From contig CAVXHK010000001.1 in assembly GCA_963761705.1 (NCBI GenBank), positions 186,001 to 250,000 on the forward strand: a DNA stretch of 64,000 bases. The letters run 5' to 3'. Positions 56,169-64,000 of this stretch are shown here, piece by piece. The notes under the pieces were generated by a model, which saw only the letters and a program-made list of their open reading frames with translations, was not told the origin of the DNA and searched no databases. The stretch comes from CAVVKW01 sp963761705 (GTDB taxonomy: Bacteria > Verrucomicrobiota > Verrucomicrobiia > Chthoniobacterales > JAATET01). The translations under genes and the position numbers were made by a program. Numbering within the stretch: position 1 is the stretch's first letter; each line of letters starts with the position of its first letter.

Positions 56169-57644
56169 ATGAGATGCGGTGTCCCGGTCCACCCCACGAC
56201 TCGCTTCTGGCGGCGGGTGGTGATTTGGTCGTTTATCCTTGTGCTGCTCTCGCCGTTTCTGGCCATCGCGGCCTTCTACGGATTTGAGAATCTGAGCGGT
56301 CAGCTCGCGTGGCGGCAGGCGCAGGAAAAATTGCGGGGCCTGGGCGAGCCCCTCACACCGGCGGACATCCGAAGACCCGCTTTGGCCGACGAGCAAAACA
56401 TGGCGGCCGCCCCGATCTTCGCCCAGCTGTTCGCGCTCGATCCGGCGAGGGTAGCCGCTGCGGATCTGACCGGTCTGCGGTTGCCGGGCGATCCAGGGAC
56501 GGGGCGGGACGTCGAGATCGTCGCGCTGGCCCGGCGCTTCCAGGCAGAATTCTCAGGCTCAGCTCGGGAAGCGGGAGCGATCGTGACGGATGGGCTCGCC
56601 CCGATGGCGGCGACCTTGGCCTCGCTCCGGGAAGCTGCTAGCCGCCCGGAGTCGTTCTGGCCGCTCTCGCTGGACCGGGGTCTGAATTTCACCCTCCCCT
56701 TCCTGGCTCCGCTCACGCGGGCCGTCGACGTGATCAGCGCGCGGGCCTTGGCGACTCTGTCGGGCGACGCACCGGGGGAGGCGCTGGCGGATTTTCTGTT
56801 CATGACTGATCTGGCGAATCGTGCGAACGAGCCTTCGCTGCTGGGCACGTCGCAGCTGCAGCAGGAGATCACTCACCGGGCCGTCGACGTGGTGGAGACG
56901 GGCATCGAAGCTGCCATCTGGTCCGACCGTGAACTGGCGGCCATCGAGGAACGTCTCGCGACGCTGCACCCGATCCGGCGGTTTGCGGACAGCCTGCGCG
57001 GTGAACGCGTGCTGTTCCTCGCGTCCGCCGACCAGTTGGAATCTCGCGCCGCCGTGCTCTTTACGTTTGTTGACATGTCGAGCGTCGCGACCGAAGCGCG
57101 CACGCGGAGCTGGTCGTATTTCTTGTGGGCGCTGCGACCGAGTGGCTGGACGGCCCGCGACCGGGCCCGCTACCTGACGCTCTCCCAGGAATACCTCGAC
57201 GACATCATTCGCAACGACACGATCGACCCGTCGGCGGTTGCCGCTTGGAACGCTCGCGTCAGTTCGATCCGGCGGGACGACTTCGAACTCTTCCGCACTC
57301 CGCTCACCGTCCTGACGCTCCCTGCCTTCGGAGCCGCCGCCCGCCGCGCGGCTTTTACGCAGTGCCGCGTCGACCAAGCCCGGATCGCCTGTGCGCTGGA
57401 GAGGCACCGTCTGAAGACGGGTCGCCTACCCGCGCGACTCGGCGAACTGATCCCGGAGTTTATCGACCGGCTTCCACGCGATGTCATCGGTGGGCGGCAT
57501 TTCGTTTACGAGCGGACGTCGGACTCGTCATTCGACCTTTACGGCCTCGGCTGGAACGGAATCGACAACGCGCTCGGTCGCGCCGACGCCGCGACGACCT
57601 CGAAGACCGTCAACCGCCCCGACTGGGTCTGGGCCGCGCGGTGA
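56169..57644 (+). CDS. Membrane-anchored protein of unknown function
   Basis: A 491-residue protein with an N-terminal membrane helix (VVIWSFILVLLSPFLAIAAF) and a large, Ala/Arg/Leu-rich, mainly helical body. Near the C-terminus, RIACALERHRLKTGRLPARL followed by PRDVIGGRHFVYERT looks like the short unit found at the end of many planctomycete and verrucomicrobial hypothetical proteins and reminiscent of a pilin-like segment. No catalytic motif is seen. It is a single gene, with the aldehyde dehydrogenase tail to tail after it. Confidence 0.7.
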   Translation: MRCGVPVHPTTRFWRRVVIWSFILVLLSPFLAIAAFYGFENLSGQLAWRQAQEKLRGLGEPLTPADIRRPALADEQNMAAAPIFAQLFALDPARVAAADLTGLRLPGDPGTGRDVEIVALARRFQAEFSGSAREAGAIVTDGLAPMAATLASLREAASRPESFWPLSLDRGLNFTLPFLAPLTRAVDVISARALATLSGDAPGEALADFLFMTDLANRANEPSLLGTSQLQQEITHRAVDVVETGIEAAIWSDRELAAIEERLATLHPIRRFADSLRGERVLFLASADQLESRAAVLFTFVDMSSVATEARTRSWSYFLWALRPSGWTARDRARYLTLSQEYLDDIIRNDTIDPSAVAAWNARVSSIRRDDFELFRTPLTVLTLPAFGAAARRAAFTQCRVDQARIACALERHRLKTGRLPARLGELIPEFIDRLPRDVIGGRHFVYERTSDSSFDLYGLGWNGIDNALGRADAATTSKTVNRPDWVWAAR

Positions 57645-57650
57645 CGGACG

Positions 57651-59129
57651 CTAACCGCTGACGCCCTTGAACCAGCCCACCGGGCCCGGGGCGAGGTTGG
57701 TGTTGATCTGCTTGACCTCGGTGTAGGCGTCGTAGCCGTAGGTGCCGAGCTCGCGCCCGATGCCGCTCTGTTTGTAGCCGCCCCACGGCGCCTCGTTGAA
57801 GGTCGGGTGGTAGGTATTGATCCAAGTGATGCCGGCCCGCAGCTTGCGGATGAACCGCTGCGCCCTCGCCCCGTCGCTCGTGAAAACCGCCCCGGCCAGA
57901 CCAAATTCCGTGTCGTTCGCCAGCCGAAGCGCCTCCTCTTCGGTGTCGAAGAGCTGCACGACGAGCACCGGTCCGAAGATCTCCTCGCGCAGGATGCGCG
58001 CGTCCGGCTGGGCGTCCGTGAAAACCGTGGGCTGGACGAAATTGCCACCCGCCCGCTCGTCGTCGCCGTCGTAAGCCCCGCCACCGCAGAGCAGCGTCGC
58101 CTCGGTCTTCCCGCTCTCGATGTAATCGAGGACCTTGCGCTGATGCGCCACCGAGATGAGCGGACCCATCTCAGTCTCCTCGTCGGACCCGGGCCCGACG
58201 ACGATCTTGCCGCAGGCATCGGCGAGCCGTGGGAGAAATTTGTCCGCCCAGCTGCGGTCGAGCAGGAGGCGCGACCCCGCGCTGCAGACCTCACCCTGAC
58301 CCGCGAAAATCGCGAACATCGAATACTCCAGCGCCGACTCGAAATCGGCGTCCGCGAAGACCACGCACGGACTCTTGCCGCCGAGTTCGAGCGAGATTTT
58401 TTTCAGATTACCCGCCGCCGCCGTCATGATCGTGCGCCCCGTGACACCGCCGCCCGTGAACGCGATCTTGTCGACTCGATGACTCTCCGCCAGCGCAGCG
58501 CCGACCGGATCGCCGGGGCCCAGCAGAAGATTCACCACGCCCGGCGGGAAACCGATTTGGTCGATCAACTCGAAAAGCCGCACCGCGCTCCACGGCGTCA
58601 GCTCCGACGGTTTGAGGATGCAGCAATTCCCCGCCGCCAACCCCGGCGCGAGCTTCCACACCGCCATGAGCAGCGGATAATTCCACGGGATGATCTGCCC
58701 GCACACCCCGATCGGCTCGCGCACCGTGATCGTCTGCACGTTCGGGTCCGACGTTTCAAAGGTCTGCCCGCTCGGTTTCGTCGCGAGTCCGGCGTAATAC
58801 CGGAAGCACCCCGCCGCGTCCGCCACGTCATACCGCGCCTCGCGCAGCGGCTTGCCGTTGTTGAGCGTGTCGCGTCGCACGAGTTCCTCGGCGTCCCCGT
58901 CAATCAAGTCCGCCAGTTGATACAAGAGCGCCGCCCGCTCGGCCCCCGGCGTCGCGGCCCAGGTTCCACCATCAAACGCCGCCCGCGCCGCGTCGATGGC
59001 GGCCTCCACGTCCTCCACCCCCGAATCCGTCGCGACCCCCAGCACCGAGTTATCTGCCGGGTTGAGAAACTCCCGCGTCGCACCACCGCGCGCCGCCACG
59101 AACTGACCGTCGATGTAATTCTTCAGCAT
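57651..59129 (-). CDS. NAD-dependent aldehyde dehydrogenase (betaine-aldehyde type)
   Basis: A 492-residue aldehyde dehydrogenase. The catalytic Cys is in GQGEVCSAGSR and the Glu in SLELGGKSPCVVF; IPWNYPLLMAVWKLAPGLAAGN forms part of the substrate channel. The sequence, including EAPWGGYKQSGIGRELG at the end, is like betaine-aldehyde dehydrogenase, which makes the osmoprotectant glycine betaine. No betA or choline transporter is adjacent, so the substrate is inferred from similarity only. Confidence 0.88.
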   Translation of the reverse strand: MLKNYIDGQFVAARGGATREFLNPADNSVLGVATDSGVEDVEAAIDAARAAFDGGTWAATPGAERAALLYQLADLIDGDAEELVRRDTLNNGKPLREARYDVADAAGCFRYYAGLATKPSGQTFETSDPNVQTITVREPIGVCGQIIPWNYPLLMAVWKLAPGLAAGNCCILKPSELTPWSAVRLFELIDQIGFPPGVVNLLLGPGDPVGAALAESHRVDKIAFTGGGVTGRTIMTAAAGNLKKISLELGGKSPCVVFADADFESALEYSMFAIFAGQGEVCSAGSRLLLDRSWADKFLPRLADACGKIVVGPGSDEETEMGPLISVAHQRKVLDYIESGKTEATLLCGGGAYDGDDERAGGNFVQPTVFTDAQPDARILREEIFGPVLVVQLFDTEEEALRLANDTEFGLAGAVFTSDGARAQRFIRKLRAGITWINTYHPTFNEAPWGGYKQSGIGRELGTYGYDAYTEVKQINTNLAPGPVGWFKGVSG

Positions 59130-59155
59130 CCCGCGACGCTAACCCCGGGGACCGC

Positions 59156-59201
59156 GGGCTTCCAGCCCGTTCCGCCGGGCATCCTGCCCGCGGCAAACGG
59201 G
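59156..59201. repeat. GGGCTTCCAGCCC and GGGCATCCTGCCC palindromes
   Basis: GCGGGCTTCCAGCCCG at 59154-59169, then CCGGGCATCCTGCCCGCGG a few bases later. Members of the dispersed palindrome family, upstream of the aldehyde dehydrogenase gene. Confidence 0.5.
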
Positions 59202-59217
59202 AAATGACCCCGCTCGT

Positions 59218-59451
59218 CTACTCCCCGAGCCGAGGCTTCCACACCGCCGCGTCGACCATTGACCAAAGGTGAGTCAACGCGGCGATCGCCATCGGGACGA
59301 GCAGCCACCAGAGCGCCCACGACACTGACACCACCACGAAAAAAATCGCCGCCGCGATCAGCCTTCCCTGGATCAACTGACCCAGTCCCGGGATGAAAAA
59401 ACTCGCCAACGCCGCGATGACATTTCCAGCAGATCCACGTCCTTCAGCCAT
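59218..59451 (-). CDS. Small membrane protein (77 residues)
   Basis: Has two hydrophobic segments, VIAALASFFIPGLGQLIQG and LIAAAIFFVVVSVSWALWWL. FIPGLGQLIQGR resembles the TM2-type PGLGQ motif found in small membrane proteins. Start ATG 59449-59451, chosen because the upstream extension is not hydrophobic. The beta-lactamase-like gene diverges from it. Function unknown. Confidence 0.65.
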   Translation of the reverse strand: MAEGRGSAGNVIAALASFFIPGLGQLIQGRLIAAAIFFVVVSVSWALWWLLVPMAIAALTHLWSMVDAAVWKPRLGE

Positions 59452-59571
59452 GGCCGAATGATCCCCCGACCTTCGCAGAGTGTCAATCATCCGCGACCCC
59501 GATCCACCGCGGGAAACCCAGCCGCCGCGGAACGGTCTTCCCATCGGAAACGAGGCCCCTAGGATTCCAAC

Positions 59572-61083
59572 ATGAGATTCTTCCTCGTCCCGATCGCCGT
59601 CCTGCTCGCACCCGTGCTCCTCGCGGCCGACCCGGACTTCCGGCCCGGCGCCGGAATCGACGAGAAATTTCTGCGCGAGATGATCGCCGAGCAGCTGACC
59701 GCCTATCGGGTGCCGGGAGCGGCCGTCGCGGTGGTGAAAGACGGGAAACCGATCCTGGTGGAGGGGTTCGGCGTTCGGCTGGCCGGTCAGCCCGCCAAGG
59801 TCGACGCGGACACGATTTTCCAGCTCGCGAGCGTTTCGAAGACCTTCACCGCGGCGGCGACGGCGACGATGGTGGACGCCGGGAAGATCGCCTGGGACCA
59901 GCCGGTGAGCGAGGTGCTACCGGGCTTCGAGATGGCCACCCCCTACACGACCAAGTGGATGCATTCTCGGGATTTACTGACGCACCGCGCCGGGTTTGAA
60001 GGATTTTTTGGGGACATCTTCGACCACCTTGGATTCGAGCGCGCGGACATCCTGCCCCGGCTACGTCACGCCGAACCGGGGTATTCCTTTCGCGACCACC
60101 CCGAGTATTCCAACCTCGGTTTCTTCGTCGCGGGAGAAGCCGCGGCCCGCGTGAACGGGACGACGTTTGAGGAACTCGTCGCCGCGAAGATCACCGATCC
60201 CTTGGGCATGACCCGCACCGGCCAGGCCGCCGAGTGGCTGGCCTCCGGCGACGCGAATCTGTCGGCTCATCACCAGCTCGTCAACGGCGAGGCGGTGGCG
60301 ATCCCCCGGGCGAACACCAGTCCGGTCTTCGCCGCGGCGGGCGGCCTGGCATCGACGGCGAACGACCTCGCTCGATACGTCGAGATGCTGTTGGCCGGTG
60401 GGACGCTCGGCGACGATGCGATCCTGACCGAAGACGGCTTGGCGACGATGTTCAACCCCGTGATCGCGGACGAACCCGGCTTCGCGGAATTTCCACCGAT
60501 CAGCGAGACCTCGGGATTCGACTACAGTCCGGGCTGGGGAGTGTATCACTACAACGGGCACCGGATCATCGAGAAAGGCGGAGCGCTGGACGGCATCCGG
60601 ACGATCATCGTGCTGGTGCCGGACGCCGGCTTGGGCATCGCGGTGCTGGCCAATTTGAACCTGACAGCTTTCCCCGAGGCGGTGCGCGCGGGGATCCTGC
60701 AGCGTGAACTCGGGCGCTCCGGCGAAGCGGATCTTCAACCCGAAATCCTGGCGAAAAACGACCGGATCGAGGAAATGCTCCTCGCCCCGGAGGAACGCCC
60801 GGCGGACGCGAAGCCGACCCCGCAACCCTTCGACGCCTACGTCGGCAGCTACACGAATGATCTCTTCGGGACGTGGCGGATCGAACTCAATCCCGACCAG
60901 TCCGAAGGTGTCCCACCCCTGCTGATGAAAGCGGGACCCGCTGCCTACCGCGGCACCATCGTCCCCTGGAATGGCGACACGATGCACCTCCGCTGGCCCA
61001 TCGTGATCTCCGGCCCGACCGAGATCGACTTCGATCAGGCCGGGTTCACGTTCCTCGACTACGAGTTCACGAAAGCCGAGTGA
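59572..61083 (+). CDS. Secreted beta-lactamase-like serine hydrolase
   Basis: A 503-residue class C beta-lactamase or esterase-type protein, signal peptide RFFLVPIAVLLAPVLLA. The Ser-x-x-Lys motif is in LASVSKTFTAAA and the Tyr-x-Asn motif in EYSNLGFFVAGE; a later HxG-like segment is in the GWGVYHYNGHRII region. The final 100 residues form a beta domain of the DUF3471 type. Such proteins are often D-aminopeptidases or esterases, not antibiotic enzymes. It precedes serA by 97 bases. Confidence 0.9.
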   Translation: MRFFLVPIAVLLAPVLLAADPDFRPGAGIDEKFLREMIAEQLTAYRVPGAAVAVVKDGKPILVEGFGVRLAGQPAKVDADTIFQLASVSKTFTAAATATMVDAGKIAWDQPVSEVLPGFEMATPYTTKWMHSRDLLTHRAGFEGFFGDIFDHLGFERADILPRLRHAEPGYSFRDHPEYSNLGFFVAGEAAARVNGTTFEELVAAKITDPLGMTRTGQAAEWLASGDANLSAHHQLVNGEAVAIPRANTSPVFAAAGGLASTANDLARYVEMLLAGGTLGDDAILTEDGLATMFNPVIADEPGFAEFPPISETSGFDYSPGWGVYHYNGHRIIEKGGALDGIRTIIVLVPDAGLGIAVLANLNLTAFPEAVRAGILQRELGRSGEADLQPEILAKNDRIEEMLLAPEERPADAKPTPQPFDAYVGSYTNDLFGTWRIELNPDQSEGVPPLLMKAGPAAYRGTIVPWNGDTMHLRWPIVISGPTEIDFDQAGFTFLDYEFTKAE

Positions 61084-61180
61084 GGCGACACCGCGCGTCC
61101 GGTGCTCGGACTTAACCCACCGCGCGGACCCGCGCGGACCGTTGACCTCCCCGCCCCACCCCGCTTACCCTCCGCGTCCC

Positions 61181-62773
61181 ATGCAAACACCCAAAGTCCT
61201 CGTCGCCGACGCCATTTCCCAGCGCGGAATCGACGAACTCGCCGCCGGGGGAGCCCTCGACGTCACCGTCTCGACCGGTCTCCCCGAAGCCGAACTCCTC
61301 AAGATCATCCCCGATTTCGCCGGCCTCGTCGTCCGCAGCGCCACCAAGGTCAACGCCGCCGTTCTCGCCGCCGCGACCAATCTGAAAGTCGTCGGACGCG
61401 CCGGCGTCGGCGTCGACAACGTGAACATCGAAGTTGCCACGCAGAACGGCGTCATCGTCATGAACACCCCCGGAGGCAACACGATCTCGACCGCCGAGCT
61501 CGCCTTCTCCCTCATCGTCTCCCTCGCCCGCCGCATCCCCGAAGCCGACGCTTCCCTCAAAGCCGGCCGCTGGGACCGCAAGAAATTCGAAGGCGTCGAA
61601 CTCTACGGAAAAACGCTCGGCATCCTCGGCATGGGCCGCATCGGCACCGAAGTCGCCCGCCGCGCCATCGCCTTCGGGATGCGCGTCGTCGCCTACGACC
61701 CCTACCTCTCCGCCAGCCGCGCCCGCTCGCTCCAGGTCGACCTCATCGACACCATCGACGATCTTCTCCCGCTGGCCGACTTCATCACGATGCACATGCC
61801 GCTCACCGACGAGACGAAGCACATGCTTGACACCCGCCGCCTCGCCCTCTGCAAGAAGGAAGCCCGCATCGTGAACTGCGCCCGCGGCGGCCTCATCGAC
61901 GAAGCCGCGCTCAAGACCGCCCTCGACTCCGGCACCATCGCCGGCGCCGCCCTCGACGTCTACGAAATCGAGCCGCCCCCCGCCGACTTCCCCCTGCGCG
62001 ACACGCCCGGCATGATCTTTACTCCCCACCTCGGAGCGTCCACCGCCGAAGCCCAGGAAAACGTCGGCATCGAAATCGCCCAGGCCATTCGCGCCGCCCT
62101 CCTCGAAGGCGAGATCCGCAACGCCGTCAACGTCCCCAGCATCGACGCCCGCACCCTCGCGACGCTCGGCCCGTGGATCGACCTCTGCGACCGCCTCGGC
62201 CGCTTCGCCTCGCAGATCGCCCCCAAGCGCCCGGAGACCCTGCGCGTCCGCTACAGCGGCAAGATCGCCGACCAAGAGCTTACCTCGATGACCCGCTCCG
62301 TCCTCACCGGCTACCTCAAGCCCATCGCGGGCGATGAGGTCAATCAGGTCAACGCCCCCGCCATCGCCAAAAACCTCGGTCTCAAAATCATCGAAAGTCG
62401 CCACAGCGAAGCCGGAGAATTCACCGACCTCATCGAGGTCGTCGTCGAGTGCGGTGACGACAAAGCGAGCGTCGGCGGCACCCTCTACGGCGCCAAGCCC
62501 CGCTTGGTCACGGTCAACGGCCACTTCGTCGAGATCGTCCCCATGGGCACGGTCCTCCTCCTCGCGAACAAGGACCGCCCCGGCATCGTCGGCCACATCG
62601 GCACGTTGCTCGGCAAGGAAGACGTCAACATCGCCAGCATGTCCCTTTCACGCGACGCCGTTGGCGGCACCGCCCTCACCCTCCTCAACGTCGACACCAC
62701 GCCGACGGAAGAAGTGATGACCCACCTCCGCGCCGACGCCGACATCCAGTCAGCAGAAGTCATCAGGCTCTGA
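61181..62773 (+). CDS. serA: D-3-phosphoglycerate dehydrogenase
   Basis: First step of serine synthesis. The 530-residue long form: substrate domain, NAD domain with LGILGMGRIGTEVARRA, catalytic Arg (NCARGG), Glu (DVYEIEPP) and His (FTPHLGAST), then an intervening domain and the C-terminal ACT domain (RPGIVGHIGTLLG and VNIASMSLSRD) that binds serine. I start at ATG 61181, because the upstream extension is Pro-rich and not family sequence. It is likely feedback-inhibited by serine through the ACT domain. Confidence 0.96.
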   Translation: MQTPKVLVADAISQRGIDELAAGGALDVTVSTGLPEAELLKIIPDFAGLVVRSATKVNAAVLAAATNLKVVGRAGVGVDNVNIEVATQNGVIVMNTPGGNTISTAELAFSLIVSLARRIPEADASLKAGRWDRKKFEGVELYGKTLGILGMGRIGTEVARRAIAFGMRVVAYDPYLSASRARSLQVDLIDTIDDLLPLADFITMHMPLTDETKHMLDTRRLALCKKEARIVNCARGGLIDEAALKTALDSGTIAGAALDVYEIEPPPADFPLRDTPGMIFTPHLGASTAEAQENVGIEIAQAIRAALLEGEIRNAVNVPSIDARTLATLGPWIDLCDRLGRFASQIAPKRPETLRVRYSGKIADQELTSMTRSVLTGYLKPIAGDEVNQVNAPAIAKNLGLKIIESRHSEAGEFTDLIEVVVECGDDKASVGGTLYGAKPRLVTVNGHFVEIVPMGTVLLLANKDRPGIVGHIGTLLGKEDVNIASMSLSRDAVGGTALTLLNVDTTPTEEVMTHLRADADIQSAEVIRL

Positions 62774-62896
62774 CCAAATCCAAATCCGTTTGGTTTGAAC
62801 AAAAGGCAACCCGCGCCGGCGGGAGTCGTTTGCAGCTCCCGCATCGGTATTCTTTGCTAACTTCGTTACCTTCTGTTCAAAAACGTATTTGGGTTC

Positions 62897-64000
62897 TCAC
62901 CCGTCGTACTGCCCAGCGGTCCAAAGCTCCGCGTAAGCCCCCCCCCGCGCCAGCAGCTCCGGCCCGGCCCCGAACTCTACGATCCGCCCGTCCTTCAGCA
63001 CGGCGATTTTTCCAAATTGATGCACCGTCGCCAGCCGGTGCGTGACGATAAGAGCCGTTCGCCCCTCCATCAGCCCCTCGATCGTTCCCATGATCGCGTT
63101 CTCCGTCGCCGGATCCAGCGCGGACGTCGGCTCATCCAGCAACAAAATCGGCGCGTCCTTGAGAAATGCCCGCGCGATCCCGATCCGCTGACGTTGACCC
63201 ACGCTCAGATGCCCCCCCTTTTCCCCCACCAACGAGTCGAACCCATTCGGTAGTTTCTCGATAAAATCCAACGCCTGAGCCCGCTGCGCCGCGGCCACGA
63301 TCTCCTCGTTCGTCGCCCCCGGCCGCCCGTAAGCAATGTTCTCCCGCACCGTGCTCGAGAAGAGCAGCGTGTCCTGGAGGACCATCCCGATCTGACCCCG
63401 CAGCGACTCCCGAGTCACCCCGTGCACGTCCTGCCCATCGATCGTCACGCGCCCCGCCGTCGGTTCGTAAAATCGCATCACCAGACTCAGCAACGTACTC
63501 TTCCCCGCTCCCGTCCCGCCAACGAACGCGATCTTCTCCCCCGCAGCCACCTCCAGATTGATCTCCTCCAGCACCCGGGATTCCTCCGAATACCCAAACC
63601 GCACCCCCTCGAACGCAATCGCCCCGTCGACCGCCCGCAACGGCACCGCCCCCGGCTCGTCCTTCGACTCCGGCTCCCGGTCCAGCACCTCGAAGCACCG
63701 CTGCATACCCGCCGCCGCCCCTTCCAACGCCCAAGCCGTGTAACTCAACTGCTCCAACGGCTGGTACAACATCACCAGATACGCCGCGAACGTCACCAGC
63801 TCCCCGATGGTCAACGCCTCGTTCAGCACCGCCCGCGACCCCACGTAGTAGAGGAGCGCCGTCCCCAGCGCCATCAGAGTCCCGATCACCAGCGCGCTCG
63901 TGACCGACGTCACGTTCAATTTCAGATTCGCCTCCAGACTCCGCGTCGCGTGCCCCAGAAATTGTCGCACCTCGAACTTTTCCCGCCCAAACGCGTGCAC
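62897..64000 (-). CDS. ABC exporter, ATPase-permease fusion, C-terminal part
   Basis: The frame is open to the right edge, so only the last 367 or so residues are present. The end of the membrane domain (VTSALVIGTLMALGTALLYYVG, GELVTFAAYLVMLYQPLE) is followed by the nucleotide-binding domain: Walker A FVGGTGAGKSTLLSLVMRF, the Q-loop VLQDTLLFSSTVRENIAYGR, signature HLSVGQRQRIGIARAFL, Walker B ILLLDEPTSALDPATE and switch His in THRLATVH. It resembles MsbA-type lipid or drug exporters. Its stop faces the serA end. Confidence 0.93.
   Translation of the reverse strand: MHAFGREKFEVRQFLGHATRSLEANLKLNVTSVTSALVIGTLMALGTALLYYVGSRAVLNEALTIGELVTFAAYLVMLYQPLEQLSYTAWALEGAAAGMQRCFEVLDREPESKDEPGAVPLRAVDGAIAFEGVRFGYSEESRVLEEINLEVAAGEKIAFVGGTGAGKSTLLSLVMRFYEPTAGRVTIDGQDVHGVTRESLRGQIGMVLQDTLLFSSTVRENIAYGRPGATNEEIVAAAQRAQALDFIEKLPNGFDSLVGEKGGHLSVGQRQRIGIARAFLKDAPILLLDEPTSALDPATENAIMGTIEGLMEGRTALIVTHRLATVHQFGKIAVLKDGRIVEFGAGPELLARGGAYAELWTAGQYDG

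Noticed and set aside
61112..62596. A 494-residue minus-strand frame opposite serA
   Set aside because: Shadow of serA from the same base bias. Similar shadows lie opposite proA, asnB and the cyclase gene.
62774..62896. Inverted repeat CCAAATCC...GTTTGG between serA and the ABC gene as a terminator
   Set aside because: The stem is short and interrupted and no T run follows, so I could not support it.
1..64000. CRISPR array, prophage, rRNA operon or restriction system
   Set aside because: No repeat-spacer pattern, phage structural gene, rRNA sequence or methylase-nuclease pair was seen. The repeats present are dispersed palindromes without regular spacing.
1..64000. Exosortase gene for the PEP-CTERM proteins
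   Set aside because: No polytopic protein with the exosortase Cys/Arg pattern was found; it must be elsewhere in the genome.

Overview
The window is a chromosomal segment of a GC-rich bacterium, most likely a member of the Verrucomicrobiota. The evidence is two PEP-CTERM sorting signals (one intact gene, one relic), a DUF6799 secreted protein, tandem lipoproteins with a C-terminal motif that I recall from this phylum, many short palindromic repeats between genes, very strong C/G use at third codon positions, and mostly core metabolic genes in short overlapping operons. No rRNA, prophage or CRISPR array is visible. Three tRNA genes are present and all of them decode arginine (anticodons CCG, ACG and CCT).

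Layout. 1-8.5 kb: end of a DUF6580 membrane protein, then leftward genes for a glycosyltransferase, a small secreted protein, a GH1 glycosidase, a PEP-CTERM protein behind a sigma-54-type promoter, and asd; a rightward L,D-transpeptidase and a 39-residue lipoprotein; then leftward GNAT, mpg and nif3-like genes. 8.6-16.7 kb: ychF, a DUF6799 protein, a pfpI relic cut at the 3' end of a tRNA-Arg, a phospholipid operon (CDP-alcohol transferase, cdsA, plsC), tRNA-Arg, rnc with a frameshifted membrane gene, an RRM protein and a class IV aminotransferase. 16.7-22.7 kb: mfd, a scar of about 0.85 kb with three gene relics including a second copy of the mfd 3' end, a SurA-like chaperone and pdxA. 22.9-30.5 kb: tRNA-Arg, trmL, two divergent papain-fold secreted proteins, two tandem lipoproteins, and an overlapping run tyrA-aroA-cmk-plsC-small membrane protein, followed by a homocysteine methyltransferase-like gene. 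30.5-38 kb: DUF420, DUF885 and a secreted protein leftward; ald, proA, acyP, an ABC ATPase and bioD rightward. 38-47.5 kb: a large choice-of-anchor A surface protein with an operator-like inverted repeat in front, asnB, a glycosyltransferase, a cyclase-ATPase-TPR regulator and tcdA. 47.4-49.2 kb: a complete IS1380-type insertion sequence sitting in the last codons of tcdA. 49.2-64 kb: tatD with sufE, a transglutaminase, an FAD oxidoreductase, a zinc-ribbon protein, a HAD hydrolase, an outer-membrane barrel protein, a PotA-type ATPase, an aldehyde dehydrogenase, a beta-lactamase-like hydrolase, serA, and the C-terminal part of an ABC exporter.

How it fits together. Most genes are housekeeping: amino-acid synthesis (asd, tyrA, aroA, proA, serA, asnB), cofactors (pdxA, bioD, sufE), lipids (two plsC-like genes, cdsA), RNA and DNA maintenance (rnc, mfd, mpg, trmL, tcdA) and envelope biogenesis. 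The unusual material is in the accessory parts: an IS that rewrote the end of tcdA, a relic island that duplicated the mfd tail, a tRNA-linked truncation of pfpI, families of dispersed repeats that in two places supply the stop codon of the neighbouring gene, and a sigma-54 promoter match upstream of a PEP-CTERM gene. I found no convincing new defence or biosynthetic system.
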